Shown piece after piece: positions 38,609 through 47,510 of a stretch of DNA of 64,000 bases. This DNA is from Microbacterium sp. SD291 (GTDB lineage: Bacteria; Actinomycetota; Actinomycetes; Actinomycetales; Microbacteriaceae). How positions within the stretch are numbered: position 1 is the first letter of the stretch; each line of letters opens with the position of its first letter. The position numbers were made by a program, and so were the translations under genes. The DNA is taken from contig NZ_JADIJR010000013.1 in the NCBI RefSeq assembly GCF_017355365.1, positions 33,891 through 97,890 of the forward strand, given 5' to 3'. The notes beneath the pieces are model-generated. The model saw nothing but the letters and a program-made list of their open reading frames with translations, made no database searches and was not told the DNA's origin.

Positions 38609-38664
38609 TCCGCGCGCACCGGGCGCTACCGTAGGCACATGTAAGCCGCTCGAGGGGAGCGCCG

Positions 38665-39255
38665 ATGACGCAGGATCAGGCCGACGCACTGCTCGCTCTG
38701 CACGCAGGACCGGGATTCGTGATCCCCAACGCGTGGGACGTGGGCTCCGCCCGCCTCCTCGAGCAGCTCGGGTTCGCGGCCATCGCCACCGTGGACGGTG
38801 CGCTGCTCGACATCGAAGAGGCCGCGGAGCGGCTCGCGGCGGCGAGAGCATCCGCTCCTCGCGGGACGTTCGTGCTGAACGCGCGCACCGATGCGTACTT
38901 CGTCAGGGGGGCCGGCGACCCGTTCGAGGAGACCGTGGAGCGGGCGCTCCGCTACATCGAGGCCGGCGCCGACAGCATCTTCGTGCCCGGCGTGAACGAC
39001 GAGGAGAGCATCCGCCGCCTGGTCGAGGCCATTCCGGCGCCGCTCAACATCGTCGCCGGGCTCGCATCGCACCTCATCGACGTGCCGACGCTGTTCTCGC
39101 TCGGCGTCAGGCGGGTGAGCCTCGGGGGCAGCCTCGCGCGCGTGGCGTTCAGCGCACTCGAGCGGGCCGGCGCCGAGCTCGCCGAGTCGGGGACGCTCGG
39201 CTTCCTCGACGGGGTGATCGGCTACGCCGACCTGCAGCGGCGGTTCGGGGCCTGA
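38665..39255 (+). CDS. Isocitrate lyase/PEP mutase-family protein with an internal deletion
   Basis: A 196-residue protein, against about 250-280 usual for the family. The N-terminus FVIPNAWDVGSARLLEQLGFAAIAT and the second half (FVLNARTDAYF, YIEAGADSIFVPGVNDEE, VRRVSLGGSLARVAF) are canonical. Between AIAT and VDGALLDIEEAAERL (bases about 38787-38797) roughly 60-75 residues are missing, including the strand that normally begins TTSAG and the metal-site DxExG region. The frame is intact. It is probably inactive or altered; it follows the HAD gene in the same direction. Confidence 0.75.
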   Translation: MTQDQADALLALHAGPGFVIPNAWDVGSARLLEQLGFAAIATVDGALLDIEEAAERLAAARASAPRGTFVLNARTDAYFVRGAGDPFEETVERALRYIEAGADSIFVPGVNDEESIRRLVEAIPAPLNIVAGLASHLIDVPTLFSLGVRRVSLGGSLARVAFSALERAGAELAESGTLGFLDGVIGYADLQRRFGA

Positions 39256-39264
39256 GCGCCGGCG

Positions 39265-40098
39265 TCACGATCGACGGCGCCGGTAGCCCGTCGGGCTGAT
39301 CCCGTGCAGCCGGGAGAACCGACGGGAGAAGTACAGCGGGTCGCTCATCCCGACGTCGCGCGCGATATCGCTCACCGCGCGATCGGTCGACGCGAGAAGG
39401 TGCGCCGCACGACCGAGTCGCTCGCGTTCGACGTACCGCTGCGGGGAGACGCCGAGACCCTCTGCGAAGAGGTGCGAGAGCCGCGACGGCGACAGCCGCG
39501 CCTCGACGGCGAGAGCGGACACGCTGAGGTCGCCGGCGAGGTCGGCGCCGATCCGCTCGACCACGCGGAGCAGACGCTCGTCCATCCGGCCGCGCAGCGG
39601 ATTCTGGGTGTCAAGCCACAGCAGCGCCGACTCCAGGCTGTTCATCGCGAAGAGCTCGGACTGCGACATCGAACCAGCCGAGAACCCGGCGCATGATCGC
39701 AGCCCGCTGAGGACGCGCAGTCGCACCTCGCCTGGGGCCCTGATCACCCCGACGCCACCGCCGCTGGGCGGCCAGTCCAGCAGCGGCGCCCATTCCGCAC
39801 GCGCGTGGAAATGCGCATAGGCCAGCGTCCACGAGCTCGCGGCGGTGCCGTAGTCGTGCCGGATCCCCGGGCGCAGGAGGATGCTGTCGCCGGCGGTCGT
39901 GATGACCTCGCCGGAGGGGCCGGTCACGCGACCGGAGCCTGCGACCGTGTGGATGAGGAGCCAGTCCTCCGTGCCGTGTTCGCGCCAGGTCGCGTACTGG
40001 TGGTCAGCGGTGAACCCTCCGGCCACCACGCGGACGACGTGCGGATGCGGAGTCTCCGCCGGGGCCATAGGGGAGGACATAACAGCAGGATAATCCAT
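39265..40098 (-). CDS. AraC-family transcriptional regulator
   Basis: A 277-residue regulator (ATG 40080 is an alternative start). An N-terminal cupin-type sensor domain (GRVTGPSGEVITTAGDSILLRPGIRHDYG) is followed by two helix-turn-helix motifs: SVSALAVEARLSPSRLSHLFAEGLGVSPQRYV and VSDIARDVGMSDPLYFSRRFSRLHGISPTGYR, the standard C-terminal AraC pattern. The sensor type is common in regulators of sugar or small-acid catabolism. It diverges from the dioxygenase gene with 56 bases between starts. Confidence 0.9.
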   Translation of the reverse strand: MDYPAVMSSPMAPAETPHPHVVRVVAGGFTADHQYATWREHGTEDWLLIHTVAGSGRVTGPSGEVITTAGDSILLRPGIRHDYGTAASSWTLAYAHFHARAEWAPLLDWPPSGGGVGVIRAPGEVRLRVLSGLRSCAGFSAGSMSQSELFAMNSLESALLWLDTQNPLRGRMDERLLRVVERIGADLAGDLSVSALAVEARLSPSRLSHLFAEGLGVSPQRYVERERLGRAAHLLASTDRAVSDIARDVGMSDPLYFSRRFSRLHGISPTGYRRRRS

Positions 40099-40154
40099 GT
40101 CATCGACTGATCATTCCATGGTGCAGGGCGATCACTCGGGCGAGAGTAGGCGTC

Positions 40155-40967
40155 ATGTCCATCCAGAGCAGCATCGCCTCCTCCCTCGCCGCCGACTACG
40201 GGCGCCACGGCGTCACCCAGCTCCCCGGCCTTCTGAGCGCGACCGAGATCGCCGAGATCCGCGACGTCTTCATGCATCAGATCGAGAGCGACCGCGGAGT
40301 CGGCCACGACGACAGGGTCGGCGACGACGACCCGCTGTCCAGGTACCCTCGGTTCGTCCATCCGCACCGCCGGACGGAGCTGGAGATGGGTCGCCTCGCG
40401 CGGCGATGGATGCTGGATCCGCGCATCGTCGGTCCGGTCGAGGAGATGGTCGGTCCGGTGCATGCGGCGCAGTCGATGTTCTACTTCAAGCCACCGGGGG
40501 CGCGGGGGCAGGCCCTGCACCAGGACAACATCTTCCTCCAGGCGCACCCGGAGACCTGCATCGCGGCGTGGGTCGCGATCGACGACTGCGATGCCGAGAA
40601 CGGCGGTCTCAAGGTCGTGCCGGGGTCGCATCGCTACGAGATCATCTGCCCCGACGAGGCCGACCCCGAGGAGTCCTTCACCAGCACCGAGATCACGCTG
40701 CCCGAGGGGTTCGCCGCCGAGCAGACCGAGCTCGCGTCGGGAGACGTGCTGTTCTTCCACGGCAGCATGGTCCACGGCTCCGGCCCGAACCGTTCGGCCG
40801 ACCGGTTCCGGCGATCGCTCATCTTCCACTACGTCCCGGTGAGCAGCGTGGAGATCTCGAGGTTCTACAACCCGCTGCTGCGTCTCGACGGCACCGAGGT
40901 CACGATCGCCGAGACGGCGGACGGCGGCGCGTGCGGCGACGGCTGGACTCCCGCCGCACCGCACTGA
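40155..40967 (+). CDS. Phytanoyl-CoA dioxygenase-family 2-oxoglutarate/Fe(II) oxygenase
   Basis: A 270-residue oxygenase. The iron ligands are in ALHQDNIF (H-x-D) and MVHGSGPN (distal His), with an Arg in SADRFRRSLIFHY for 2-oxoglutarate. ENGGLKVVPGSH between them is diagnostic of the PhyH family. The substrate is unknown; secondary-metabolite or osmolyte hydroxylation are family precedents. Control by the divergent AraC gene is expected. It converges on the small helical protein gene with only 4 bases between stops. Confidence 0.87.
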   Translation: MSIQSSIASSLAADYGRHGVTQLPGLLSATEIAEIRDVFMHQIESDRGVGHDDRVGDDDPLSRYPRFVHPHRRTELEMGRLARRWMLDPRIVGPVEEMVGPVHAAQSMFYFKPPGARGQALHQDNIFLQAHPETCIAAWVAIDDCDAENGGLKVVPGSHRYEIICPDEADPEESFTSTEITLPEGFAAEQTELASGDVLFFHGSMVHGSGPNRSADRFRRSLIFHYVPVSSVEISRFYNPLLRLDGTEVTIAETADGGACGDGWTPAAPH

Positions 40968-40971
40968 ACAC

Positions 40972-41316
40972 TCAGGCGAGCGGCCCGCCGAGGTCGCCGA
41001 GCAGCGGCCCTGTGGCCTGAGAGCGTCGGTCGATCTCGAGCGGGTCGAGGCGATTCGGATCGGCTCGCACGGCAGCCACCGGCCGGCTCGGATCGTCGAC
41101 CGCCGTCAACGGCACGGGGACGGCTTCTCCACGGAGCCGTTCGGTGGTCGCGCGCTCGACCAGCACCGGGATGTAGTCGCGGATGCGGCCGCCGTCGAGC
41201 CTGGCTTGCTCCTCATGCAGGATCTCCTCGATCCTCGCGCTCGCCACGGTCGGGAACCGGGCGGCGATGCGATCCAGCAGCTTGGCGTCTCCGTCATCAC
41301 CCTTGAGTTCGCTCAT
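40972..41316 (-). CDS. Three-helix-bundle dimerisation-type small protein
   Basis: A 114-residue charged protein. LLDRIAARFPTVASARIEEILHEEQARLDGGRIRDYIPVLVERATTERLR (about residues 13-62) matches the pattern of the actinobacterial three-helix-bundle dimerisation domain (DUF3562-like) as I recall it: an N-terminal helix, E-x-x-h-x-x-E, then RDYIPVLVER. The C-terminus is Pro/Asp-rich and probably disordered. Function unknown; it is not obviously part of either neighbour's unit. Confidence 0.65.
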   Translation of the reverse strand: MSELKGDDGDAKLLDRIAARFPTVASARIEEILHEEQARLDGGRIRDYIPVLVERATTERLRGEAVPVPLTAVDDPSRPVAAVRADPNRLDPLEIDRRSQATGPLLGDLGGPLA

Positions 41317-41486
41317 GCTCAGATTGTCCGGGCCACGACCGGCTCGCGCAATGCCTCATTCGATGAGGGCGGGTGTCCGGCCGGTCTCGCGACGCTCCGC
41401 CGTTCTCCAAGCGTTCACCCCGGACGAGTACGATGTGCGGCGCCGCGGCACCCCCGAACAGTGCCGCCCGAACGAATAGAGGACTC

Positions 41487-42224
41487 GTGGCCAAGACCAA
41501 CAAGGCGCAGACGTCGGCGGTGGCAGCGCTCGACGCCGCCGCGGCAGCCGCGAAGGATGCCAGGAAGCTGAGCAAGACCCTCCCGAAGAAGCAGGGACAG
41601 AAGCTTCGCGAGCTCGCCGACGACGCGAAGGATGCGGCGCGGCCCTCCAGGAAGAAGCTCGCCGGCAAGCCCCGGAAGGTGGAGAAGGCCGCTGTCGAGG
41701 CGGTCGTCCGCCTGGAGAAGGCGACGTCGAAGCTCGAGGCGCGGGCCGCCGAGAAGGAAGCCGCAGCGAAGAAGGCCGCGGAGAAGAAGGCAGCCGAGAA
41801 GAAGGCAGCCGCGGAGAAGGCAGCTGCGAAGAAGGCCGAGAAGGCCGCGAAGAAGTCGCCGGAGAAGGCCACAGAGAAGGCCACCGAGAAGGCCCTGAAG
41901 AAGGCTCCGAAGAAGGCCGCGGCATCCGATGCCGACGTCGAGACCGAGCGGGCCGTCGCCGAGCCCGTCGCGACCGAGCCCGTCGCGACCGAGCCCGTCG
42001 CGACCGAGCCCGTCGGGACCGAGCCCGTCGCGACCGAGCCGGTCGTCGCCGAGCCCGTCGCCGAGGACAGCACGTCGTCCGCGCAGGCCGCCGCCGCGCC
42101 CGCGGCATCCGACGATCTGAGCGCGCTGACCGTCGCCGCGCTCCGTGAGCGGGCTCGCGCCTCTGGGCGCACCGGGTTCTCGCGCCTGACCAAGGCGCAG
42201 CTGGTCGCTCTGCTCTCCGCCTGA
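41487..42224 (+). CDS. Lys/Ala/Glu-rich nucleoid-type protein with C-terminal Rho-N domain
   Basis: A 245-residue low-complexity protein starting at GTG 41487. Residues ~20-150 are Lys/Ala/Glu-rich and likely one long helix or coiled coil (AEKKAAEKKAAAEKAAAKK type), like the C-terminal tails of actinobacterial HU and H1-like proteins. Residues ~155-190 are TEPVA repeats. The C-terminus LSALTVAALRERARASGRTGFSRLTKAQLVALL is a Rho-N/SAP-like helix-extended-loop-helix. Nucleic-acid binding is inferred. It ends two bases before the NRPS-like gene start. Confidence 0.72.
   Translation: MAKTNKAQTSAVAALDAAAAAAKDARKLSKTLPKKQGQKLRELADDAKDAARPSRKKLAGKPRKVEKAAVEAVVRLEKATSKLEARAAEKEAAAKKAAEKKAAEKKAAAEKAAAKKAEKAAKKSPEKATEKATEKALKKAPKKAAASDADVETERAVAEPVATEPVATEPVATEPVGTEPVATEPVVAEPVAEDSTSSAQAAAAPAASDDLSALTVAALRERARASGRTGFSRLTKAQLVALLSA
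41961..42065 (+). repeat. Seven 15-bp units encoding EPVAT repeats
   Basis: Copies of GAGCCCGTCGCGACC, four of them exact, the rest with single changes toward the 3' end, form an in-frame pentapeptide repeat in the linker before the Rho-N domain. Exact identity suggests recent expansion, in contrast to the silently drifted NPFKA repeat. Confidence 0.9.
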
Positions 42225-42225
42225 C

Positions 42226-45200
42226 GTGACAGGCGTGCAGAAGGCTTACGATCGGACCGCCCACGCTCCGGCGCCTCGGACGCTGATCGACATCCTCCGC
42301 GACACCGCGGAGCGGCATCCGGACGCCTCCGCGATCGAGGATGCCGGCGGAGCACTCAGCTACGCCGAGCTCATCGCCCGGATCAACGTGACCGCGGCGC
42401 GCCTGCACGAGCAGGGAGTGCGCCGCGGTGACCGGGTCGGCGTGCGGATGCCGTCGGGGGAGCGCTCGCTGTACATCGCGATCCTGTCGATCCTGGCCGC
42501 CGGCGCCGCCTACGTGCCCGTCGACGCCGACGACCCGCAGGAGCGCGCCGATCTCGTCTTCGGCGAGGCGGACGTGCGCGGCATCATCGGCCCCGGCGGG
42601 GTCTACACGCCCTCGGAGGCCCCCGAGGCGGCGAAGGCCGCCGCGCTCTTCGCGGGCGCCGATCCGCACCCGAGCACCTCGGCCGTCCCGGTCGTCGCCC
42701 AGCCGGGGCTGGAGGACGACGCCTGGATCATCTTCACCTCGGGGTCCACCGGCACGCCGAAGGGAGTGGCGGTCTCGCACCGGTCGGCCGCGGCATTCGT
42801 CGATGCCGAGGCGCGTCTGTTCATGCAGGACGCGCCCCTCGGCCCCGGCGATCGCGTGCTGGCCGGTCTCTCCGTGGCCTTCGACGCCTCCTGCGAGGAG
42901 ATGTGGCTCGCATGGCGGTCGGGCGCCTGTCTGATCCCCGCGCCGCGCGCGCTGGTCCGCTCCGGCGAGGACCTCGGCCCGTGGCTGGTCGGTCACGGCA
43001 TCACCGTGGTCTCCACCGTGCCCACGCTCGCGGCGCTGTGGCCGGAGGACACGGTCGAGAACGTGCGCCTGCTCATCTTCGGCGGCGAGGCCTGCCCGCC
43101 CGAGCTCGTCGCCCGGCTCGTCGGCGAGGGCCGCGAGCTGTGGAACACGTACGGGCCCACCGAGGCCACCGTCGTGGCCTGCGCCGCGCTCATGGGCGGC
43201 GAGCCGCTCGTGCGCATCGGCCTGCCGCTGGACGGCTGGTCGCTCGCGGTCGTCGACGCCGCCGGCGACCCTGTCGCGGACGGCGAGGTCGGCGAGCTCA
43301 TCATCGGCGGAGTCGGCCTCGCCCGCTACCTCGACCCGTCGAAGGACGCCGAGAAGTATGCGGCGATGCCCACTCTCGGCTGGTCGCGCGCATACCGCTC
43401 CGGCGACATGGTCCGCGCCGATCCCGAAGGCCTCGTGTTCCAGGGGCGGGTCGACGATCAGGTCAAGATCGGCGGCCGGCGCATCGAGCTCGGCGAGGTC
43501 GAGGCCGCGCTCCAGGCCGTCGACGATGTCACGGCCGCTGCGGTCGCGGTGCGCAAGACCTCCGCCGGCATCGCCATCCTCGTCGGCTATGTCGTCCCGG
43601 GCGAGGGGTTCGACCGTCAGCACGCGCGCGCCCAGCTCGCCGAGGCTCTGCCCGCGCCCCTGATCCCGCTCCTCGCAGTGGTCGACGACCTGCCGATCCG
43701 CACGTCAGGCAAGGTCGACAAGGCGGCTCTGCCCTGGCCTCTCACCGACCAGGACGGCGCCGACTCCACGCTCTCCGGCACGGCCGCGTGGCTCGCCGAG
43801 CAGTGGTTCTCGGTGCTGGGCATCCGCCCCTCCGAGGACGGCGCCGACTTCTTCCAGCTCGGCGGAGGCTCGCTCGCCGCCGCGCAGCTCGTCTCGCGCA
43901 TCCGCTCCCGCGCGCCGGAGTACACGATGGCCGACGTCTACGACCTGCCGAGGCTCAGGCAGATGGCGGATGCCGTCGACGCCGCCTCCGTGGAGGAGAC
44001 GCGCGCGTTCACCGAGGCCAAGCCCACCCCGCGTCGGATGCAGTGGGTGCAGACCCTGCTCGGCATCCCGCTGTTCATCCTCTCGGGCGCCCGCTGGATC
44101 ACCTGGCTGCTGGTTGCAAGCTGGCTGCTGCAGCTCGTCCCCGGCTACGAGTTCCTGCCGGACGCGCCGGCGTGGGCGATCATCACCGGGCTCGTCGTCT
44201 TCACCACCCCGTTCGGGCGGATGGCGCTGGCCGCGCTCGCAGCCAGGCTGCTGCTCGCCGGCGTGCGCGGCGGCGACTACCCGCGCGGCGGCGGCGTGCA
44301 CCTGCGGCTCTGGCTCGCCGAGCAGGTCTCGCAGCAGGTGGACCCGGTCGGGCTCGCCGGCGCGCCCTGGGTGACGCTGTACGCGCGCGCCCTCGGAGCC
44401 CGCGTCGGCAATGGCGTCGATCTGCACTCGCTGCCGCCCGTCACCGGGATGCTGCACATCGGCGACGGAGCGGCCATCGAGCCTGAGGTCGATCTCGCCG
44501 GCCACTGGATCGACGGCGACACCGTGCGCATCGGAGACATCCGCATCGGCGCAGGAGCGACGATCGGTGCGCGCAGCACGCTCGCGCCGGGCACCAAGAT
44601 CGGGCGCGGGGCCGAGATCGCACCGGGCTCCGCCGTCTTCGGCCGGGTCCGTGCCCGCCAGCGCTGGGCGGGCTCGCCCGCGGTGCGCGTCGGCGGCAAG
44701 AGCACCCCGCTCGCGTCCGAGGCTCCGCCGGTGCGTCGCCGCTGGCTCTGGGCGTACGGCGCCTCGTCCGCGCTGCTCGGCCTCCTGCCGTTCCTCGCCT
44801 TCGCCGTCGGCGCGGCCGTGCTGGCCGCCGGCATCCGCGGGTCGGCATCCCTGTCCGCCGCGATCGGGCACTTCGCACTCTGGCTGGTCCCTGCGACGCT
44901 GACGACCGGCCTGGTGTTCGCCGCGGCCGTCGTGCTGCTCGTGCGCCTGCTCTCGATCGGCATGACAGAGGGCGTGCACGCGGTGCACGGGCGCGTGGCC
45001 TGGCAGGCGTGGACCACGGAGCGGCTGCTCGACTCGGCTCGGACGATGCTGTTCCCGATCTATTCCAGCCTGTTCACCCCGGTCTGGCTGCGGATGCTGG
45101 GCGCCAGGGTCGGCCGCGAGGTCGAGGCGTCGACGGTGCTGCTGATCCCGAAGATGACCGTCATCGATGACGGCGCCTTCCTCGCCGACGACACGATGGT

Positions 45201-46155
45201 GGGCACCTACGAGCTCAACGGCGGCTGGATGCGGATCGCGACCGCCCGGATCGGAAAACGTGCGTTCCTCGGCAACTCCGGCCTCGCCGCCGCCGGCCAC
45301 AGGGTGCCGAAGGACGGCCTGATCGCCGTGCTCTCCGTGGCCCCGGAGAAGGCGAAGGCGGGGTCGTCGTGGCTCGGCTCACCCGCCGTGCGGCTTCGCC
45401 GTGTCGTGAACGACTCCGACCTCGAGCGCACCTACCGTCCACGGCAGTCGCTGCGCTACGCCCGTGCCCTGTGGGAGCTGTGCCGCATCATCCCGGTCTT
45501 CTTCACGTGCGGGCTGGGCCTCGCCGTCCTGCTCACCCTGGCCTGGCTCACAGACACCTGGGGGCTGTTCGCGGCGATCCTGCTGTCGGGGGCCGTGCTG
45601 CTCGCCGCCGGGGCGGTGGCCGCGGCATCGGCCACCGTCGCGAAGTGGGTCTTCGTCGGCCCGATCCGCGCCGGCGAGCATCCGCTCTGGTCGAGCTTCG
45701 TGTGGCGCACCGAGGTCGCCGACACGTTCACCGAGATGGTCGCGGCTCCCTGGTTCGCGAACGCGGCAGCGGGAACGCCGGCGCTCGTGATCTGGCTGCG
45801 CAGCCTCGGCGCGAAGATCGGCCACGGCGTCTGGACGGACAGCTACTGGCTCCCCGAACCCGACCTCGTGCGACTCGGCGACGGCGCCACGGTGAACCGC
45901 GGTTGTGTGGTTCAGACGCATCTGTTCCATGATCGAGTGATGAGCATCGACACCGTGACCCTGGAATCGGGCGCGACCCTCGGCCCGCACTCGGTCGTGC
46001 TGCCGGCCGCGACGATCGCCGCCGATGCGACCGTCGGCCCGGCATCCCTCGTCATGAGAGGCGAGACCGTGCCAGCCGGAAGCCGCTGGAGCGGCAACCC
46101 GATCGGCCCGTGGCGCGCCGTGAAGGTGCGGGCCTATCAGGCGGAAGGCGAATGA
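42226..46155 (+). CDS. Pls/PosA-type NRPS-like membrane enzyme (A-T-TM-left-handed beta helix)
   Basis: A 1309-residue protein from GTG 42226. An adenylation domain (about 15-500) has IIFTSGSTGTPKGVAVSH from residue 167, NTYGPTEATV, YRSGDMVR...GRVDDQVKIGGRRIELGEVE and RTSGKVDKAAL. A carrier domain has Ser549 in FFQLGGGSLAAAQL for phosphopantetheine. The rest alternates hydrophobic helix groups with hexapeptide left-handed beta-helix segments (for example IGAGATIGARSTLAPGTKIGRGAEI). This is the poly-lysine synthetase (Pls/PosA) architecture. A cationic homopolymer or acylated small product is possible. The M1 peptidase gene overlaps its stop (ATGA). Confidence 0.88.
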   Translation: MTGVQKAYDRTAHAPAPRTLIDILRDTAERHPDASAIEDAGGALSYAELIARINVTAARLHEQGVRRGDRVGVRMPSGERSLYIAILSILAAGAAYVPVDADDPQERADLVFGEADVRGIIGPGGVYTPSEAPEAAKAAALFAGADPHPSTSAVPVVAQPGLEDDAWIIFTSGSTGTPKGVAVSHRSAAAFVDAEARLFMQDAPLGPGDRVLAGLSVAFDASCEEMWLAWRSGACLIPAPRALVRSGEDLGPWLVGHGITVVSTVPTLAALWPEDTVENVRLLIFGGEACPPELVARLVGEGRELWNTYGPTEATVVACAALMGGEPLVRIGLPLDGWSLAVVDAAGDPVADGEVGELIIGGVGLARYLDPSKDAEKYAAMPTLGWSRAYRSGDMVRADPEGLVFQGRVDDQVKIGGRRIELGEVEAALQAVDDVTAAAVAVRKTSAGIAILVGYVVPGEGFDRQHARAQLAEALPAPLIPLLAVVDDLPIRTSGKVDKAALPWPLTDQDGADSTLSGTAAWLAEQWFSVLGIRPSEDGADFFQLGGGSLAAAQLVSRIRSRAPEYTMADVYDLPRLRQMADAVDAASVEETRAFTEAKPTPRRMQWVQTLLGIPLFILSGARWITWLLVASWLLQLVPGYEFLPDAPAWAIITGLVVFTTPFGRMALAALAARLLLAGVRGGDYPRGGGVHLRLWLAEQVSQQVDPVGLAGAPWVTLYARALGARVGNGVDLHSLPPVTGMLHIGDGAAIEPEVDLAGHWIDGDTVRIGDIRIGAGATIGARSTLAPGTKIGRGAEIAPGSAVFGRVRARQRWAGSPAVRVGGKSTPLASEAPPVRRRWLWAYGASSALLGLLPFLAFAVGAAVLAAGIRGSASLSAAIGHFALWLVPATLTTGLVFAAAVVLLVRLLSIGMTEGVHAVHGRVAWQAWTTERLLDSARTMLFPIYSSLFTPVWLRMLGARVGREVEASTVLLIPKMTVIDDGAFLADDTMVGTYELNGGWMRIATARIGKRAFLGNSGLAAAGHRVPKDGLIAVLSVAPEKAKAGSSWLGSPAVRLRRVVNDSDLERTYRPRQSLRYARALWELCRIIPVFFTCGLGLAVLLTLAWLTDTWGLFAAILLSGAVLLAAGAVAAASATVAKWVFVGPIRAGEHPLWSSFVWRTEVADTFTEMVAAPWFANAAAGTPALVIWLRSLGAKIGHGVWTDSYWLPEPDLVRLGDGATVNRGCVVQTHLFHDRVMSIDTVTLESGATLGPHSVVLPAATIAADATVGPASLVMRGETVPAGSRWSGNPIGPWRAVKVRAYQAEGE

Positions 46156-47510
46156 ACGTCGACCCGTACACCCCGCACAGCGGCGACGCGCGCATCCGCG
46201 TCGAGCACTACGACCTCGACCTCGAGTACAAGCTCTCCACCAACCGTCTCGCCGGCACGGCGGTGATCGACGTCCGCATAGAGCAGGAGACCTCGGCGAT
46301 CGCCTTCGACCTGGTGGGGCTGCGCGTCAAGAAGGTGCGGGTCGAAGGCCGTCGGAGGGCGGACTTCACGCAGAACGAGCGCAAGGTCAAGATCGCGCTG
46401 GGAAGCAGCGCCGAGCCGGGTGACGTCATCAAGGTGGTCATCGAGTACGTGGGCGCCCCCGGACCGCGCCGCACCCGCTGGGGATCGCTCGGCTGGGAGG
46501 AGCTCGAAGACGGCCTGCTCATCGCCTCCCAGCCCACGGGGGCCCCGACCTGGTTCCCGTGCAACGACGTGCCGTTCGACAAGGCCACCTACGGCATCCG
46601 GATCGCGACCGACCCCGGGTACACGGTGGTCGGGTCGGTGCCGGCCGCGCGCGGCGTCGAACGCGGACGGGCCGTCTGGACGTTCGACATCCCGACCCCG
46701 ACGGCCACCTACCTGATGACGCTGCAGATCGGGCAGTATGCCGAAGAGCGGATGCCGCTGGACGGCGTGCCCGGAAGGCTGTTCTATCCGCGGATGCTCG
46801 CCGCCAGGGTGCGCGCCGACTTCGCCGATCTCGGCAGGATGATGTCGGCCTTCGAGGGGTTCTTCGGGCCGTACCCGTTCACCGGCTACACGGTGGTCGT
46901 CACGCCCGACGACCTGGAGATCCCGCTCGAGGCGCAGGCGATGGCGATCTTCGGCGCGAACCACATCGACGGCGAGCGCGGCCTCGAGCGGCTCGTCGCG
47001 CACGAGCTCGCGCACCAGTGGTTCGGCAACAGCGTCGGGCTGCGCCGCTGGCAGGACATCTGGCTGAACGAGGGATTCGCCTGCTACGCGGAGTGGATCT
47101 GGTCGGAGGCGTCGGGCGGTCCGAGCGCGCACGCGAAGGCGCTCGCGCATCACGAGCACCTGTCCGGACTCGACCAGGACGTCGTGATCGCCGACCCGGG
47201 GCCGGACACGATGTTCGACGACCGCGTCTACAAGCGCGGAGCCCTGACGCTGCACGCGCTGCGCCTCACGATCGGCGATGACGTCTTCTTCGATCTGGTG
47301 CGCGCATGGACCTCGGGGCGCGCTCACGCCTCGGCGGTCACGGAGGACTTCGTCGCGCTCGCGGAGGCCGTGAGCGGGCGCCCGCTCGCCGGCCTGTTCG
47401 CCGCGTGGCTGCACGATGCCGCACTGCCTGCTCTTCCGGCGGGACCGGAGGGGGAGACTCCGGCGCCGCTCACTGGCCCGATTCTCGGGCTGGGTCGATC
47501 GCGATACTGA
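46152..47510 (+). CDS. M1-family zinc aminopeptidase
   Basis: A 452-residue metallopeptidase. The zinc site is His284-Glu285-x2-His288 (LVAHELAHQWFG) with Glu307 in WLNEGFACY; AQAMAIFGANHI upstream corresponds to the GAMEN substrate loop in degenerate form. It is shorter than full M1 enzymes (about 600-850), lacking the large C-terminal helical domain. No signal peptide is evident, so a cytosolic role is expected. Translational coupling to the NRPS-like gene suggests that it trims or edits that enzyme's peptide product, which is inference. Confidence 0.88.
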   Translation: MNVDPYTPHSGDARIRVEHYDLDLEYKLSTNRLAGTAVIDVRIEQETSAIAFDLVGLRVKKVRVEGRRRADFTQNERKVKIALGSSAEPGDVIKVVIEYVGAPGPRRTRWGSLGWEELEDGLLIASQPTGAPTWFPCNDVPFDKATYGIRIATDPGYTVVGSVPAARGVERGRAVWTFDIPTPTATYLMTLQIGQYAEERMPLDGVPGRLFYPRMLAARVRADFADLGRMMSAFEGFFGPYPFTGYTVVVTPDDLEIPLEAQAMAIFGANHIDGERGLERLVAHELAHQWFGNSVGLRRWQDIWLNEGFACYAEWIWSEASGGPSAHAKALAHHEHLSGLDQDVVIADPGPDTMFDDRVYKRGALTLHALRLTIGDDVFFDLVRAWTSGRAHASAVTEDFVALAEAVSGRPLAGLFAAWLHDAALPALPAGPEGETPAPLTGPILGLGRSRY

